A DNA stretch of 64,000 nt from Knufia peltigerae (Eukaryota; Ascomycota; Eurotiomycetes; Chaetothyriales; Trichomeriaceae), in NCBI GenBank assembly GCA_030247855.1, contig JAPDRN010000011.1, positions 310,001-374,000 on the forward strand, given 5' to 3'. The notes under the pieces were generated by a model. That model saw nothing but the letters and a program-made list of their open reading frames with translations. It ran no database searches and was not told where the DNA came from. Shown in pieces: positions 33,144-43,646 of this stretch (position 1 is the first letter of the stretch; each line of letters opens with the position of its first letter). A program made the position numbers and the translations under genes.

Positions 33144-35144
33144 TCAAAGTTTAGCGCTCTGCAGAGGGTTTCCATTGGCCAGTAGTACCTCGACCTCGTG
33201 AAACCGCAGATATTGCGCCAACAATGACTTCTCTTCCACGGGACAAGTCAACCTTTCCAGACCCGGAGATCCCTCAGATAGAACAGTCTTCAATGGTATC
33301 TCAAGCTTCTTACCATTGGCGTTGTAAGGAATGTCGCGTACCTGAAAAATGAACTGGGGGACATGACGGCGACTGAGATCTTGCGCAATTTGTGCTCGAA
33401 CCTCGCGTTCCAAGGAGGCTGCGTCACACTTTGTCGATATCTTGATGAACAGAAACACACGCTCACTCTGGTCTCGAGCTCTCTGCTGACCTACGCAGAT
33501 AGCGTCTGCGACACGATCAGCAAACTTCTGCTCAATGATAGTGTATATCTCAGCGCTTCCGAATCGGATGCCGGATGGATTCAGCACGCCGTCACTGCGG
33601 CCCAGTATCAACCATCCGCCGGTCTCTGGATTCATTCGAATGAAATCTCCATGCCTCCATACACCTGTGAAGGTCGAAAAATATGATTTCATGTAGGTTT
33701 TCCCGTCCGGGTCGTTCCAAAACCGAACTGGCATATTCGGAAACGGCTTTTTGCAGACAAGCTCTCCGCTTTCACCTGGGCGGGCCGGCTTGCCGTCTGA
33801 TGTGAAGACGTCAACGTCCATGCCGAGCTCTTTCACTGTCATCTCTCCGGCGTACGTGGGCATACCGATGTGGCCGGCACAGAAGTTACCACAAAGTTCA
33901 GTACCACCTGAAAAAGACATCTGGCATACGGGCCCAAACGCTTCCTTGAGCCACTTTGACTGAGGCTCGTTGAGGATGGCCCCTGCAGAGAGGATGCACT
34001 TGAGATTCTTGACATATGGCTTGGGATCAACTCCGGCCTTTTGGAGCTCCGCGAAGTATCGAGGGCTGGCTCCCCACGCTGTAACCCCTGCAGAAAAGAC
34101 TGCCGCCAATTGTTTCTCCGGAGTAGGGTAGAATGGAGAGCCATCGTAGAGGATGACAGTCGAGCCACAGAAGAGGGCTGAAATCATCAAGTTCCACAAT
34201 ATCCACCCAATGTTGGTATAATGGTAGTGGACGTCACCCGGACCGAAATTGTTGTGCAGACGGCTTCCCTTCTTTCCACTGATCACCATGCCACCATGAG
34301 AGTGGACGATACCCTTCGGCGAGCCCGTCGTGCCCGACGAAAAGGCCAGGAGAAGAGGATGGTTGAAGGGAACCTGCTCATAACGAAGTGGCCCTTCCCG
34401 ACCAAGTTGTCGAAATTTCTCCAAGGGCATCCACCCTTTCGGAGCAGCAACTTCGGACGTACAGATGAGTTTGGCATTTCGCACCTTGTCTATCACAGAA
34501 AAGACCTCAGAGATCTTCTCAGAAATATCGTACGTCTTCCCATTGTACCGGTAGAACGATTCTGAGAAAACTATCTTAGGGCAGACTTGTCCCATTTTGT
34601 CCATCAAGATTTTTCTCCCTGCGTCTGTGGCGAATGCTGAGACAATCGCGCCGACAGAGGCTGTCGCCAGGAATATGGCAAGCGATAGAGGTGAACTCCC
34701 ACCAATAATGCAAACGACGTCTTCTCTCGAGACGTTTGACTTTCGCATAGCATTTGAGAGGATGCGAACAGTTTCACGCAGCTCTTTCCAAGTGACTTCA
34801 CTCGGTGCGTCTAACTGATTCTCACACAGGTATTTTACTGCCACTCCCTCGTCTGATCGGACAAGGAGATTTTCCGCATAGTTTAATCGAGCATCTTCAA
34901 AGAAAGTTGGCAGTTGGTCGATTCGAAGTGTTTCGTCGATGGCCTTCGTGGGTTGGACCGAGGCCTTCACATCTAGATACCGCCACAACGACATCCAAAA
35001 TTCATTTCGCCTCTCGACTGATAATTTGTGGAGATCATGATAGTCTCGAAGGGAGAGGCCAAGCTCTGAGTTCACTCTCTGTCGAAATTCGTCGAAATTG
35101 GTTGTCAGGCCTGGAGGAGGAGAGTATATCAATTCTGGTGCCAT
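33144..35144 (-). CDS. Acetoacetyl-CoA synthetase
   Basis: Single exon, 666 aa, the usual length of the family. Activates acetoacetate with ATP and CoA to acetoacetyl-CoA, AMP and PPi. Sequence marks are the N-terminal cap (SLRDYHDLHKLSVERRNEFW), RLNYAENLL, the AMP/ATP loop LLAFSSGTTGSPKGIVHSHG (about residues 265-285), the A5-type motif MSFSGGTELCGNF, WRHGDFI, the hinge LGRSDGVLNPSGIRFGSAEI, and the catalytic lysine region PYNANGKKLEIPLK. The C-terminus is AKL, a type 1 peroxisomal signal; the classical animal enzyme is cytosolic, so this copy probably serves a peroxisomal catabolic route. It is transcribed away from the hotdog thioesterase across a 314-bp shared region. The lack of introns contrasts with most neighbours. 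Confidence 0.93.
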   Translation of the reverse strand: MAPELIYSPPPGLTTNFDEFRQRVNSELGLSLRDYHDLHKLSVERRNEFWMSLWRYLDVKASVQPTKAIDETLRIDQLPTFFEDARLNYAENLLVRSDEGVAVKYLCENQLDAPSEVTWKELRETVRILSNAMRKSNVSREDVVCIIGGSSPLSLAIFLATASVGAIVSAFATDAGRKILMDKMGQVCPKIVFSESFYRYNGKTYDISEKISEVFSVIDKVRNAKLICTSEVAAPKGWMPLEKFRQLGREGPLRYEQVPFNHPLLLAFSSGTTGSPKGIVHSHGGMVISGKKGSRLHNNFGPGDVHYHYTNIGWILWNLMISALFCGSTVILYDGSPFYPTPEKQLAAVFSAGVTAWGASPRYFAELQKAGVDPKPYVKNLKCILSAGAILNEPQSKWLKEAFGPVCQMSFSGGTELCGNFCAGHIGMPTYAGEMTVKELGMDVDVFTSDGKPARPGESGELVCKKPFPNMPVRFWNDPDGKTYMKSYFSTFTGVWRHGDFIRMNPETGGWLILGRSDGVLNPSGIRFGSAEIYTIIEQKFADRVADAICVGQQRARDQSERVFLFIKISTKCDAASLEREVRAQIAQDLSRRHVPQFIFQVRDIPYNANGKKLEIPLKTVLSEGSPGLERLTCPVEEKSLLAQYLRFHEVEVLLANGNPLQSAKL

Positions 35145-35458
35145 TGTGATAGTCTCACGAACGATTTATGAAGTGAGTTGCGCTACCAGGCAATAATTGT
35201 CAGTTAATGAGCTTTCACAACTCCTACATTTAACCACTGTAAGCGCAGACCAAATCCCCCACCACCGCGGCGGATCACAGTTACTCATCGGAAAATGCTG
35301 ATGTCTCTATATGTGTTGAGCTTATATGATTGGATTCGAGTCTCTTTAATGGATTGAAATCATTCCATTCTGTGTTCAGACGAACGACTCTCTTCTTAGA
35401 ATGAGACTGAGATTGCAAATAGACAGGCAGATTTTTTCTCTACAAAATCTGAAAAACT
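35145..35458. promoter_or_regulatory. Shared divergent promoter of acetoacetyl-CoA synthetase and thioesterase
   Basis: 314 bp between two opposed starts. It contains ACCGCGGCGG at 35264-35273, so the CCGCGG hexamer seen before the hydratase gene recurs here. A shared Zn2Cys6 operator is possible; two sites are too few to prove it. Confidence 0.4.
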
Positions 35459-36010
35459 ATGACTCTCGGACTTGATCTATCATCAAAGCGCCTTCGGAAA
35501 CGTTCAGACTACAGCTACCATCTAGATTACCGGTTGCGATGGTGATTCAATTGACCACCCGTGTGTTTAGTAGCCGCGTGCTGACTGTTGTTTGAACTTA
35601 GGAGTGATAACGACACCTTTGGCCATGTCAACAACCCAATCTATGGAGTTCTGGCCGATAGCATCATCAACGAATACATGATTGAGGAGTGTAGCTACAC
35701 AGTCAACAAACACGAACAAGCCGCAATCATCGCAAACACATATTTTGATTATTTTGGGTCGGTTAGCTACCCAGACGTGCTAGAATGTGGACTACGGATC
35801 GTTAGACTGGGCAAATCCAGCGTCATGTATGAAGTGGGGATTTTCAGACGAGGTGAAGAGCAGGTCAAGGCGGTGGGAGGGTCGACACATGTCTTTGTTA
35901 GGCAGACGGATGGACGATTGGGAAAATCTGCGGAGGGCGGCATGCCAACGGCGATGAGGGAAGGGTATCAACGGTTGATGCAAATTTTACCCCCGCCTCG
36001 TTTTCTCTAG
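35459..36010 (+). CDS. Acyl-CoA thioesterase, hotdog fold (4HBT)
   Basis: Two exons, 35459-35541 and 35602-36010 (163 aa). The splice creates DYRLRWSDNDTFGHVNNPIY, the 4-hydroxybenzoyl-CoA thioesterase signature with the catalytic Asp and the GHVNN turn at about residues 28-40. It is followed by SIINEYMIEEC and the central strand IVRLGKSSVMYEVGIFRR. The donor GTGATT is weak, but it is the only way to restore the Trp and Asp. The enzyme would release free acids from CoA. Next to an acetoacetyl-CoA synthetase this could balance CoA esters in the same compartment, though no peroxisomal signal is present (ends PPRFL). Confidence 0.83.
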
Positions 36011-36315
36011 ACTTTTGTTGACAATTTCAATTCTTTTCCAGAGACGGAGGTTTTGGTGCTGTTCGTCCATATCGTGTCCACCTCCACCTATAGCTTCTCC
36101 ACAAGGCTGTAAACCCCTCTCTCTGGACAGATTCTCCATATACTCCGTACAGACCCGAGTGAAATGTGCTCGGAAACGTTCCAAGATAGAGGGCAATGGC
36201 TTGTTAACACCGATCCAGTTTCTTCGTATCATTTATTTTGTGCGTTACAAAATTCACTGCCAGTTGACCATCGAGAGGAGCTCCCGTCTGGGTTTCATCA
36301 TTCCAAAGCGCTACA
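36011..36315. other. Intergenic, promoter of the Baeyer-Villiger monooxygenase
   Basis: 305 bp. It contains the TACTCCGTA element at 36141-36149. No gene is seen. Confidence 0.4.
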
Positions 36316-37941
36316 ATGGGATCTACAACCTCACCAAAGTTCTACGATGTCATCGTCGTGGGTGCTGGTTTTACCGGAATGTGGCATCTGCACCATCTGA
36401 AAAAGGCCGGATTTTCAGTCCTCTTGCTTGAAAAAGGCTCCGACTACGGTGGGACTTGGTATTGGAATTGCTACCCAGGAGCTCGAGTAGACACCGAAAT
36501 TCCGGTTTATCAATTCACCGACGAGGAGACAATGGCCGATTGGAACTGGACACAACGATATCCCGGACGTGATGAGATTTTCCAATATTTCAAGCACGTC
36601 AGTCGTGTTTGGAACCTCGACCCAGATGTGACCTTCAACTCCCGAGTAAAGTCAATGGTCTGGGATACCTCAGACAAGTTGTGGCTCGTAGAGGTTGAGA
36701 ATGGCGCTGAGGTCCTCCGAGCACAGCATGTCGTGATGGGAACGGGATTTGCGGCCAAACCACATGTACCAGATTATAAAAATTTGGCGTCCTTTCGAGG
36801 GATCACCACACATTCTGCCAGCTGGCCCATGGACGATGGCATTGATCTGAGTGGCAAGCGGGTAGCCGTGGTTGGGACAGGCGCCAGTGGTGTGCAGCTT
36901 GTCCAAGCTATCAGTAAATCGGCCTCCAATTTGACGGTTTTTCAGCGGACGCCCAATCTGGCGCTGCCCATGGGTCAAGGTGACATCAACGAGGCCGACA
37001 ACGAACGGTTGAAGAAGAACTTTGCAGATACCAAGCAGAAAATCGACAGCACCTTTGCCGGGTTCATGTACGACTTCACGCCGTTAATGGGAAAAGATGC
37101 CAGCGAACAAGAGAGAAATGAACTGTGGGAGCAGCTCTTTCATCGTGGTGGTCTCCATTTTTGGCTCGGAAATTATCTGGATTTGTTGGAGGACCGTGAT
37201 GTCAATACCGCAGCCTACCGGTTCTGGAGAGAGAAGACGCTCGCGAGGATCACTAACACAGAAGCTGCAGAGATACTGGCACCAGAAGTTCCACCTCATC
37301 CATTTGGTGCCAAGCGGGTCAGTCTCGAACAAGGCTACTTCGAATGTTTCAACCGTGATAATGTCACTCTGGTCAATGCGGCCAGGGCAGCAAATCCCAT
37401 CTCGGAATTCACACCTGAAGGCATCCGGACAAGAGACAATACCGAACACAAGTTTGACGTTGTTATTTTCGCCACCGGTTTCGATGCAATCACGGGATCG
37501 ATGACCAACATTGACATTCGAGGCGAGGAGACGTCCATTCGTGAAAAGTGGGCCGGCGGCGTCTACACACATCTTGGAATGACCACGAACGGTTTTCCAA
37601 ATTTCTTCTTTGTCTATGGCCCGCATGCCCCGACCGCGTTCGCCACCGGTCCAGCGTGTACTGAGACTCAGGGAACTTGGATTGTAAAATGTCTCGAGTT
37701 CTTGCGGAGTCGGCATCTCAGATCGATTGAGCCGACACCAGAGGCCGAAAGCGAATGGCGAAGACTTGCAAACGACGTTACCGGCAAGCACCTCCTGATC
37801 GAATGTGACAGTTGGTACTTTGGAGGAAACATTCCAGGGAAACCGAAGGAAGCGTTGAATTACACGGCAGGACTCCCCGAATACAGGAGAAGGATTTGGA
37901 GCTGCGCGGACTCGGGGTACTCTGGATTTACTTTACAGTAG
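36316..37941 (+). CDS. Type I Baeyer-Villiger monooxygenase
   Basis: Single exon, 541 aa, typical for cyclohexanone-monooxygenase-like enzymes. It has two Rossmann motifs, VIVVGAGFTG (about residues 11-20, FAD) and VAVVGTGASG (about 182-191, NADPH), flanking the diagnostic FxGxxxHxxxW(P/D) fingerprint, here FRGITTHSASWP (about 159-170). GGTWYWNCYPGARVDTE and the C-terminal CVE-like FATGFDAITG also fit. The enzyme inserts one oxygen of O2 next to a carbonyl, turning a ketone into an ester or a cyclic ketone into a lactone, using NADPH. The paraoxonase-type lactonase and HSL-type esterase nearby could open the product. Long antisense frames inside this gene are shadows. The absence of introns, as in acetoacetyl-CoA synthetase, is notable but not proof of transfer. 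Confidence 0.93.
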   Translation: MGSTTSPKFYDVIVVGAGFTGMWHLHHLKKAGFSVLLLEKGSDYGGTWYWNCYPGARVDTEIPVYQFTDEETMADWNWTQRYPGRDEIFQYFKHVSRVWNLDPDVTFNSRVKSMVWDTSDKLWLVEVENGAEVLRAQHVVMGTGFAAKPHVPDYKNLASFRGITTHSASWPMDDGIDLSGKRVAVVGTGASGVQLVQAISKSASNLTVFQRTPNLALPMGQGDINEADNERLKKNFADTKQKIDSTFAGFMYDFTPLMGKDASEQERNELWEQLFHRGGLHFWLGNYLDLLEDRDVNTAAYRFWREKTLARITNTEAAEILAPEVPPHPFGAKRVSLEQGYFECFNRDNVTLVNAARAANPISEFTPEGIRTRDNTEHKFDVVIFATGFDAITGSMTNIDIRGEETSIREKWAGGVYTHLGMTTNGFPNFFFVYGPHAPTAFATGPACTETQGTWIVKCLEFLRSRHLRSIEPTPEAESEWRRLANDVTGKHLLIECDSWYFGGNIPGKPKEALNYTAGLPEYRRRIWSCADSGYSGFTLQ

Positions 37942-38709
37942 GATGGATCACAAAGAGAGGCTTATACAGTGCCCGAATATTGCTTGATCTCGGGAAAATA
38001 ACAATGAATGGGGGAGCAAGAACCTTTTCACTCCAGCACAATGTCGAACTTTGTCATTGTGACGTTCCCAGGTTTCCTGATTGGATGACCCAGCCACATC
38101 TTTCACAGGCTTCTAGTCTGGATAATCCTCCGTTTCCCAGGTCCCTAAGAGAGCTAATAGAGACTGTTTCACCCTTCATTTCTCTTACTCCTTCGATATA
38201 TATGTCAATCACTGTAAATGTCTGTCTCTACGGAGTTGAAAGGTTTACTAGAAGCTTTCGGTGCGCTTAAATCCCAGCCATAGGCGAACTTAGCCACCGT
38301 TGATGGACGGAATCGGAAGTTCTGCTGGTCCAGCCACTAATGGAAGAGGTGATAAATCAGAACCAGCGTGGACTGTTGCTCTTGGAAAGATGGAGATGGC
38401 CGAAAGAGATGCTTCGCGGGTGGGTATATTGAGTATTGAATGATCGAAGACAGACTACGCAGGAATATGCGAAGGTCAATTACAGCCGGTGGGGATTTAT
38501 TGCACCCCTGCTTCAGACATGATTATGGCAGAGTAGTCAAGAACATGCGCAGGCATGGTATGGACTGTAATGGATATGATCTGGACTGAGCTTTCCCCCG
38601 CGATCCAACTACCAAGGTAGATAAAAAGGAGCGCGCCAGCCTTGAGCAGTCTGATTCCAGAATCCGGGCAGACCTTTTTCATCTCTAGTATCAGATAACT
38701 CTTCCAACG
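37942..38709. other. Intergenic, promoter of the MFS carrier
   Basis: 768 bp without a supported gene. A TATA-like TAGATAAAAAGGAG is found near 38619-38632, about 80 bp before the carrier ATG. Confidence 0.5.
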
Positions 38710-40714
38710 ATGGCTTCCACTCACAAAGCAAAAGCCAACAGGTACAATTTCGCCCTTGCCTTTTTTGTGGCCTTGGGTTCTTTTAGCTACGGTTTCAATT
38801 CATCTATTATAGGGTCCGTCATCGGCCAACCCTCCTTCTACTCCTACATGAATTTTGTCGCGACGAGCAACTACGGCGGATCCATCATCGGTGCTGCCAA
38901 TGGAATGTACGCCGCTGCGGGAGTCATTGGCTCCCTCAGCGTTTTCTGGATGTTGGATGTGATGGGTCGGAAAAAGGGCATCCAGATCGCCGCCTTGCTT
39001 TGTCTGATATCGGCAGCGGTCCAAGCAGGGTCGGTGCACATAGCCATGTTCCTGGTTGGTCGGTTCTTCAATGGTTTGGCGATTGGATGGATCAACTGCT
39101 CGGTTCCAATCTACATCTCTGAAATATCCCCTGCTTCCCAACGTGGCCGCATTGTTGGTTCCCACGGATTTGTGATTTGTTGTGGATACGTGAGTTTGAT
39201 CCTGCTTTTGGTGTGTCCTATCGAGAAAACTGACAACTTGACCCTCATGCTAGGCTGTCTCCAACTGGTGCGGTTTTGGGACATTTTATGAAACCAACGG
39301 AACGATTCAGTGGCGGTTGTTGCTCGCCTTGCAATGCGTTGCACCTTTATTGCTGGCTTTGGGAAGTCCATGGGTTCCAGAGTCTCCCAGATGGCTTGTG
39401 AATAATGGAAGACACGATGAAGGTATGTGTCAAGCTCTCAAAACCGGCTCATCGACTGTATGAAATCACACACACACTGATGATTCCATACGTACCTAGG
39501 TCTATCTGTACTCGAGAAACTTCACGCAAATGCCGATGACCCACAGCACGTCAATGCCAAGGTTGAATTTACTGAAATCCGGGCTCAACTTGTATGGGAC
39601 CGTTCTCATGACGACCTGAATACATTCTGGAAAATGATGAAGGCTCCAACCATTCGTAAACGGATGTTGTATGGTTTCTGGACACAAGCGGCTTGTCAGA
39701 GCACAGGCGTACTCGTTATTGCCAACTATATGGTGAGAAAGTCTCAGCAGGCCACTGAGAAGTTTCGTGTCTTAACATCGATTCCGAACAGTTTATTATA
39801 CTCGGAAACCTGGGCATCAGTCCTGCAAACTCGCTCATGCTACTCGCCTTCTACAACACATGGGCGGCATTCTTGAACTGGATCAATTCATTGATCATTG
39901 ACCGCTTTGGGAGGAAACCGATAATCATTGGTTGCTTGGTATGATCATGTTGTCCTCCTCCACGCCGAGTTTAATTTGAGTTGACCCTTCTCACAAGGTC
40001 GGATGCGTGTGCGTGCTGATCGTGGAGACTATTTTGGTTTCCCGCTACGGAGGTGCTGGAAACACAAACAAAGTCGGTTCTGGCTTCGCACTGTTGTTCA
40101 TCTTCTTGTTTGCGACGTTCTACGGCTGCGGTCTAGATGTCTCGAGCTACGTCTACTGCTGTGAGATCTTCCCAACGAGCGTCAGGGCCAAAGGCGTGGG
40201 GTTTTCCACAGCCGGATTGTTCCTAATGACGACAAGTAAGTTGGCCCCCCCTTTTTGTTGCCGCCAGCTATGCCTGAGAAAATAGACTTCTTCCTGACCT
40301 CCAAATCATAGTTTACACCTCTACCGCGGGAACTGCTTTCAATCATATCGGATATCGGTTCTATATAGTGTTCATCGTAAGTCATTCTGCCAGTCCTATG
40401 TCAACAATTCAACATTCAGACTTTTCGTGTGCCCAGGACTGACTGATTCGGGCGCGAACAAGGTTGTAACCTCGGCTATGCTGCCTTTGATCATCTTCAA
40501 GTTTCCTGAAACGAAGGGTCTGAGTCTCGAAGAAATCGGCGTACTGTTCGGCGACGAAGCTCCCGTGAACAGCTCACAACCTGGCGAAAGAGATGACATG
40601 GAACTCCGTCAGGGGAGCAACGACACAGACCTCGGTACAAAAAAGACTTCGGAGCTAGATCATGTTACCTCAACATATCTGATTGAGGATGCTGAGAAAG
40701 GTCACCCCCTATAG
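38710..40714 (+). CDS. MFS sugar-porter-type carrier
   Basis: Seven exons: 38710-39189, 39254-39422, 39500-39732, 39792-39938, 39998-40235, 40312-40376 and 40463-40714 (527 aa). Marks are FSYGFNSSIIGSVIGQPSF in helix 1, MLDVMGRKKG (motif A), GRFFNGLAIGW, PIYISEISPASQRG, WVPESPRWLV, the second motif A IDRFGRKP, EIFPTSVRAKG and KFPETKGLSLEEIGVLFGD. The GQPSFY tail of helix 1 resembles a fungal subgroup often found next to catabolic clusters, in which sugar porters may carry small acids or lactones; that is inference. The last acceptor (40462) was chosen to give FIVVTSAMLPLIIFKFPE. It follows the BVMO on the same strand and converges on the lactonase. Confidence 0.87.
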
Positions 40715-41454
40715 TGCCTCAGAGCGTAGAGGGAAACATCCTTGATGGTTTCCCTTGGAGTGGTACTGAAAATGGGGAAACTGAGCGCTGTGGAGGACGA
40801 GGCATTCAGAGTTCCAGTTGGTAGGCCTCCTGTTCTTTTTCCGTAGCTTGTCGGCTCACTGTCGAACCACACAGTAGGAATCGAGGGTATTTCGGACCTG
40901 TCAATTGCTTCTGAATGAATAGAGGCCATAATTGCACCCCAAGCAAGTGTTTCAATCCCCCACCGTCCTCCATGTGATTTTTCAGTACAACTTGCAGGGG
41001 TTCGTTCTTCAATTATGCTCTCTTCACATAAACTCAGATATCCAGGAAAAGTTTCCACTCAGATTTACATAAATGGCTTCTCTATTCCGTGGCGGTGTTG
41101 CCTTCATAAGAGGGGGCAGCTTCTGGTAGCTCAAATGCTGTCTCTGTAACCTTCCGCTCCCTGGGGGTACGGTGGAAGCTAAATTGCCAAACCTGACTAC
41201 AAGAACTGTCAGAGCTACAGCAGGACAATTTGCATATCATGCAGGAAAATATTTGATCCTGGCCGACAGTGGTAAGGCCGGTCTCCAGCACGCTAGAGAT
41301 GACATTTCATTCATATCCGGTCCAACGGTCCAAAATACCGAATGCTGAGGTACATTTGGTTTCTATGCCATACATAGTCCCATCCGGAATTCAAGTGGCA
41401 CTCGTTCCTTGACCTAGAGGCTTTTAGCCATCCTCAAACCAAAAAGTCCAGGCA
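40715..41454. other. Intergenic between convergent genes
   Basis: 740 bp holding two 3' ends. A 118-codon minus-strand frame (40702-41058) is not supported by any motif and is not called. Confidence 0.5.
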
Positions 41455-43215
41455 CTAGTCAAAGTGAACGCCAGTCGAGTCGTTGCTGATATCACAGACA
41501 ATGAATCCCTTCGAAAACATCCCCCCAGCAATGAGCTTTTTATGGTAAGGGTCAACCGCAGCCCCTGTGAGTACACTCAACTGGGAGCCATCGTCCCAGA
41601 ATAGTAGCTCTGGCGCGTAACCCTTGGCCTTGTCCAGTCGAACCACTGCCGATTCACACAGAGTTCCATAGTCAAGACCGCCCGGGCCAAAACCACGTTT
41701 GAACAGAGACTCTAAATTCGGAAAAACTGCCAACAAATCAAAGAGTCAGCGAGGTAAAAGTGATTCCCAGTGCACCGATATTGACTGGCGAGATCTCGCC
41801 CGGTTTATGGCAGGCTGCAAAATAATCCGTGTTGGTGAACTCAACTCACCAGGCACCACAATGTCCCCACTGATGGGAATCTCTGCTAGATTATCTGGAG
41901 TTCCCCCAAGTCTCTGTGTAAAAAATTTCGTCAGCGAATGGAACGTTTCCAAAACCTCGAACTGATATGCTTTTCGACGTACTACTTTCCTCTCGAGAAT
42001 CAAATCCTTGGTCACTGGATCAACATCGTATATAATGGTTGTCCCCTCATACAAGTCGTTGACTAGAAGAGTCTTTCCGTCTTCCGTCAAAAGAACACCA
42101 TTCGCGTATTGGAAGTCACCTGAGACTCTGCGGCACGTTGTCTTTGAGGAAGACCCATCGCAGTGAACTACATGGGATGCCCAAGAGAAAGGTGCGTAAG
42201 CATCCTCCAGAGCCCGTCGGATGCCATTGTAGTAACAATGATCATTGGAGCTGAAAAAGGACCTTTGTTTGTTACTATAGTCAGCGGGTGTAATTTTGAC
42301 GGTGTTTTTCCAAACTCACAGTGGCCCCGAGGGAGTCACCGCATTAGGGGTCTTCAATAGGGGATTGCTGATGTCCTTGACGAATTCCAGAGTGTTGGAA
42401 CCGAGCTTATGGGAGAATACAGTGATGGATTCTCCTTTGCGGCCATGGTTCACGGCAAACAAGTGCACCTAGGACAAACAGTGTTAGGGAATTCTTTTCC
42501 GTCTGATTATATCACGAAAATACTGATGCTTCGCACCTTGGATGGGTCATCTTTAAATCTCCATATATCGATTCCATGGAGAACCAGGTCCCCGTCCCAA
42601 CCTTTGACCTCCAACTTCGTCGTGGTGTTTGCCTGGGCATCAAGTTGTGGTGAGTATACCAGGAGGCTGCTGATGTCTGGAGCCCTAGTGGCGGACTTAC
42701 TTTGAGGTCGTATTTCAAGAAATACTCGCGAAAGTCTTTGCGCTTTGAAACTTGATGGTTATTGATTGGAGGATAAAACAATGACCGGCCAACAGGGTCA
42801 CCACAAGCTAGAATTCAGTAGACAATATCAGATGTTGCATGCCACCAGCGAAAATGGAATCTCACCAAGAAATGCGGTGTCGGTTTCATGATGGATTTTG
42901 ACGTCTTCACATGTCTGTCCCTCTTCGTATATGTCAGTACTCGGATTTGTCCGGTGTAATTAAAGAGTTGTGACCGTGTATATATCTCTCATACTAACCG
43001 TGGTTTATCCAGCAGTGTCCATTGTTCAGACCTCCGTGGCCCAGATATCGGTTCTTGAGGTCTTTACTCTGTACTCGGCCATAGTATCTATTCAGAACAG
43101 CCGTCGGATCGGCCAGCAGGAACGAGAGGACCAGGGCTGCTAGTCCTAGTGCAGCTGTCACTACCACACCGCGTGATGGATTTCTCATGATCGCTGTGAC
43201 TGTGGAAGATGACAT
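41455..43215 (-). CDS. Paraoxonase/arylesterase-type lactonase (beta-propeller)
   Basis: Eight exons: 42995-43215, 42866-42939, 42701-42807, 42537-42632, 42320-42468, 41983-42262, 41850-41913 and 41455-41726 (420 aa). An N-terminal signal anchor (VVVTAALGLAALVLSFLL, about residues 18-35) precedes a six-bladed propeller of the PF01731 family: YEEGQTCEDVKIHHETD, FAVNHGRKGESITVF, FSSNDHCYYNG, YANGVLLTEDGKTLLVND and RLGGTPDNLAEI. The Asn and Asp positions match the calcium ligands of paraoxonase 1. Family enzymes hydrolyse lactones and aryl esters, a fitting step after a Baeyer-Villiger oxidation. The topology suggests a secretory or lumenal location, which would separate it from peroxisomal partners. 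Intron 41914-41982 is a stop-free 69-mer. It faces the ABM-domain gene across 431 bp. Confidence 0.86.
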
Positions 43216-43646
43216 GGCAGTGTTTGAATAGATACGAATTTGGACGAAAGGTTTCGTAGAGCGAAGGGGTTGAAATGTTTCCGGTGGTGGACAATTGAAT
43301 AGACTAGGAGGTAGAGATGCGGTCTACTTCTCTGTCAGTCTGTCCTTCACAGTACAACCAATGTAAGAACTACCTGATTCAACCAAACAGTTGGCCCTGC
43401 GATCCGGAAACCCCCATGAACATTGCGGGGGAAACAGTTTTGCTTTGCACACGGGATCCGCGACATCTGCGTATATTAAATAATCCCCACCGCAGACAAA
43501 TCGGCACTCCGTCGCTCTCCATCTGACCAGGGACTCGAACTCGGCCAGCAAGCACATAAATGCTCCTCCATCTGTTATCCACGTCGGTTTGACCACCCGT
43601 TGGAGGCAGAAGAAAACCACATTTGACAGCTTTTCACAATCGAAAA
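43216..43646. promoter_or_regulatory. Shared divergent promoter of lactonase and ABM protein
   Basis: 431 bp between opposed start codons. No gene is inside. Short CGG/CCG-containing motifs (TCCGGAAAC near 43399; GATCCGCG near 43457) are present, but no clear operator stands out. Confidence 0.4.

Noticed and set aside
37084..37791. 235-codon minus-strand frame
   Set aside because: Entirely antisense to the Baeyer-Villiger monooxygenase, without motifs.
40702..41058. 118-codon minus-strand frame
   Set aside because: Lies between convergent 3' ends and lacks any motif.
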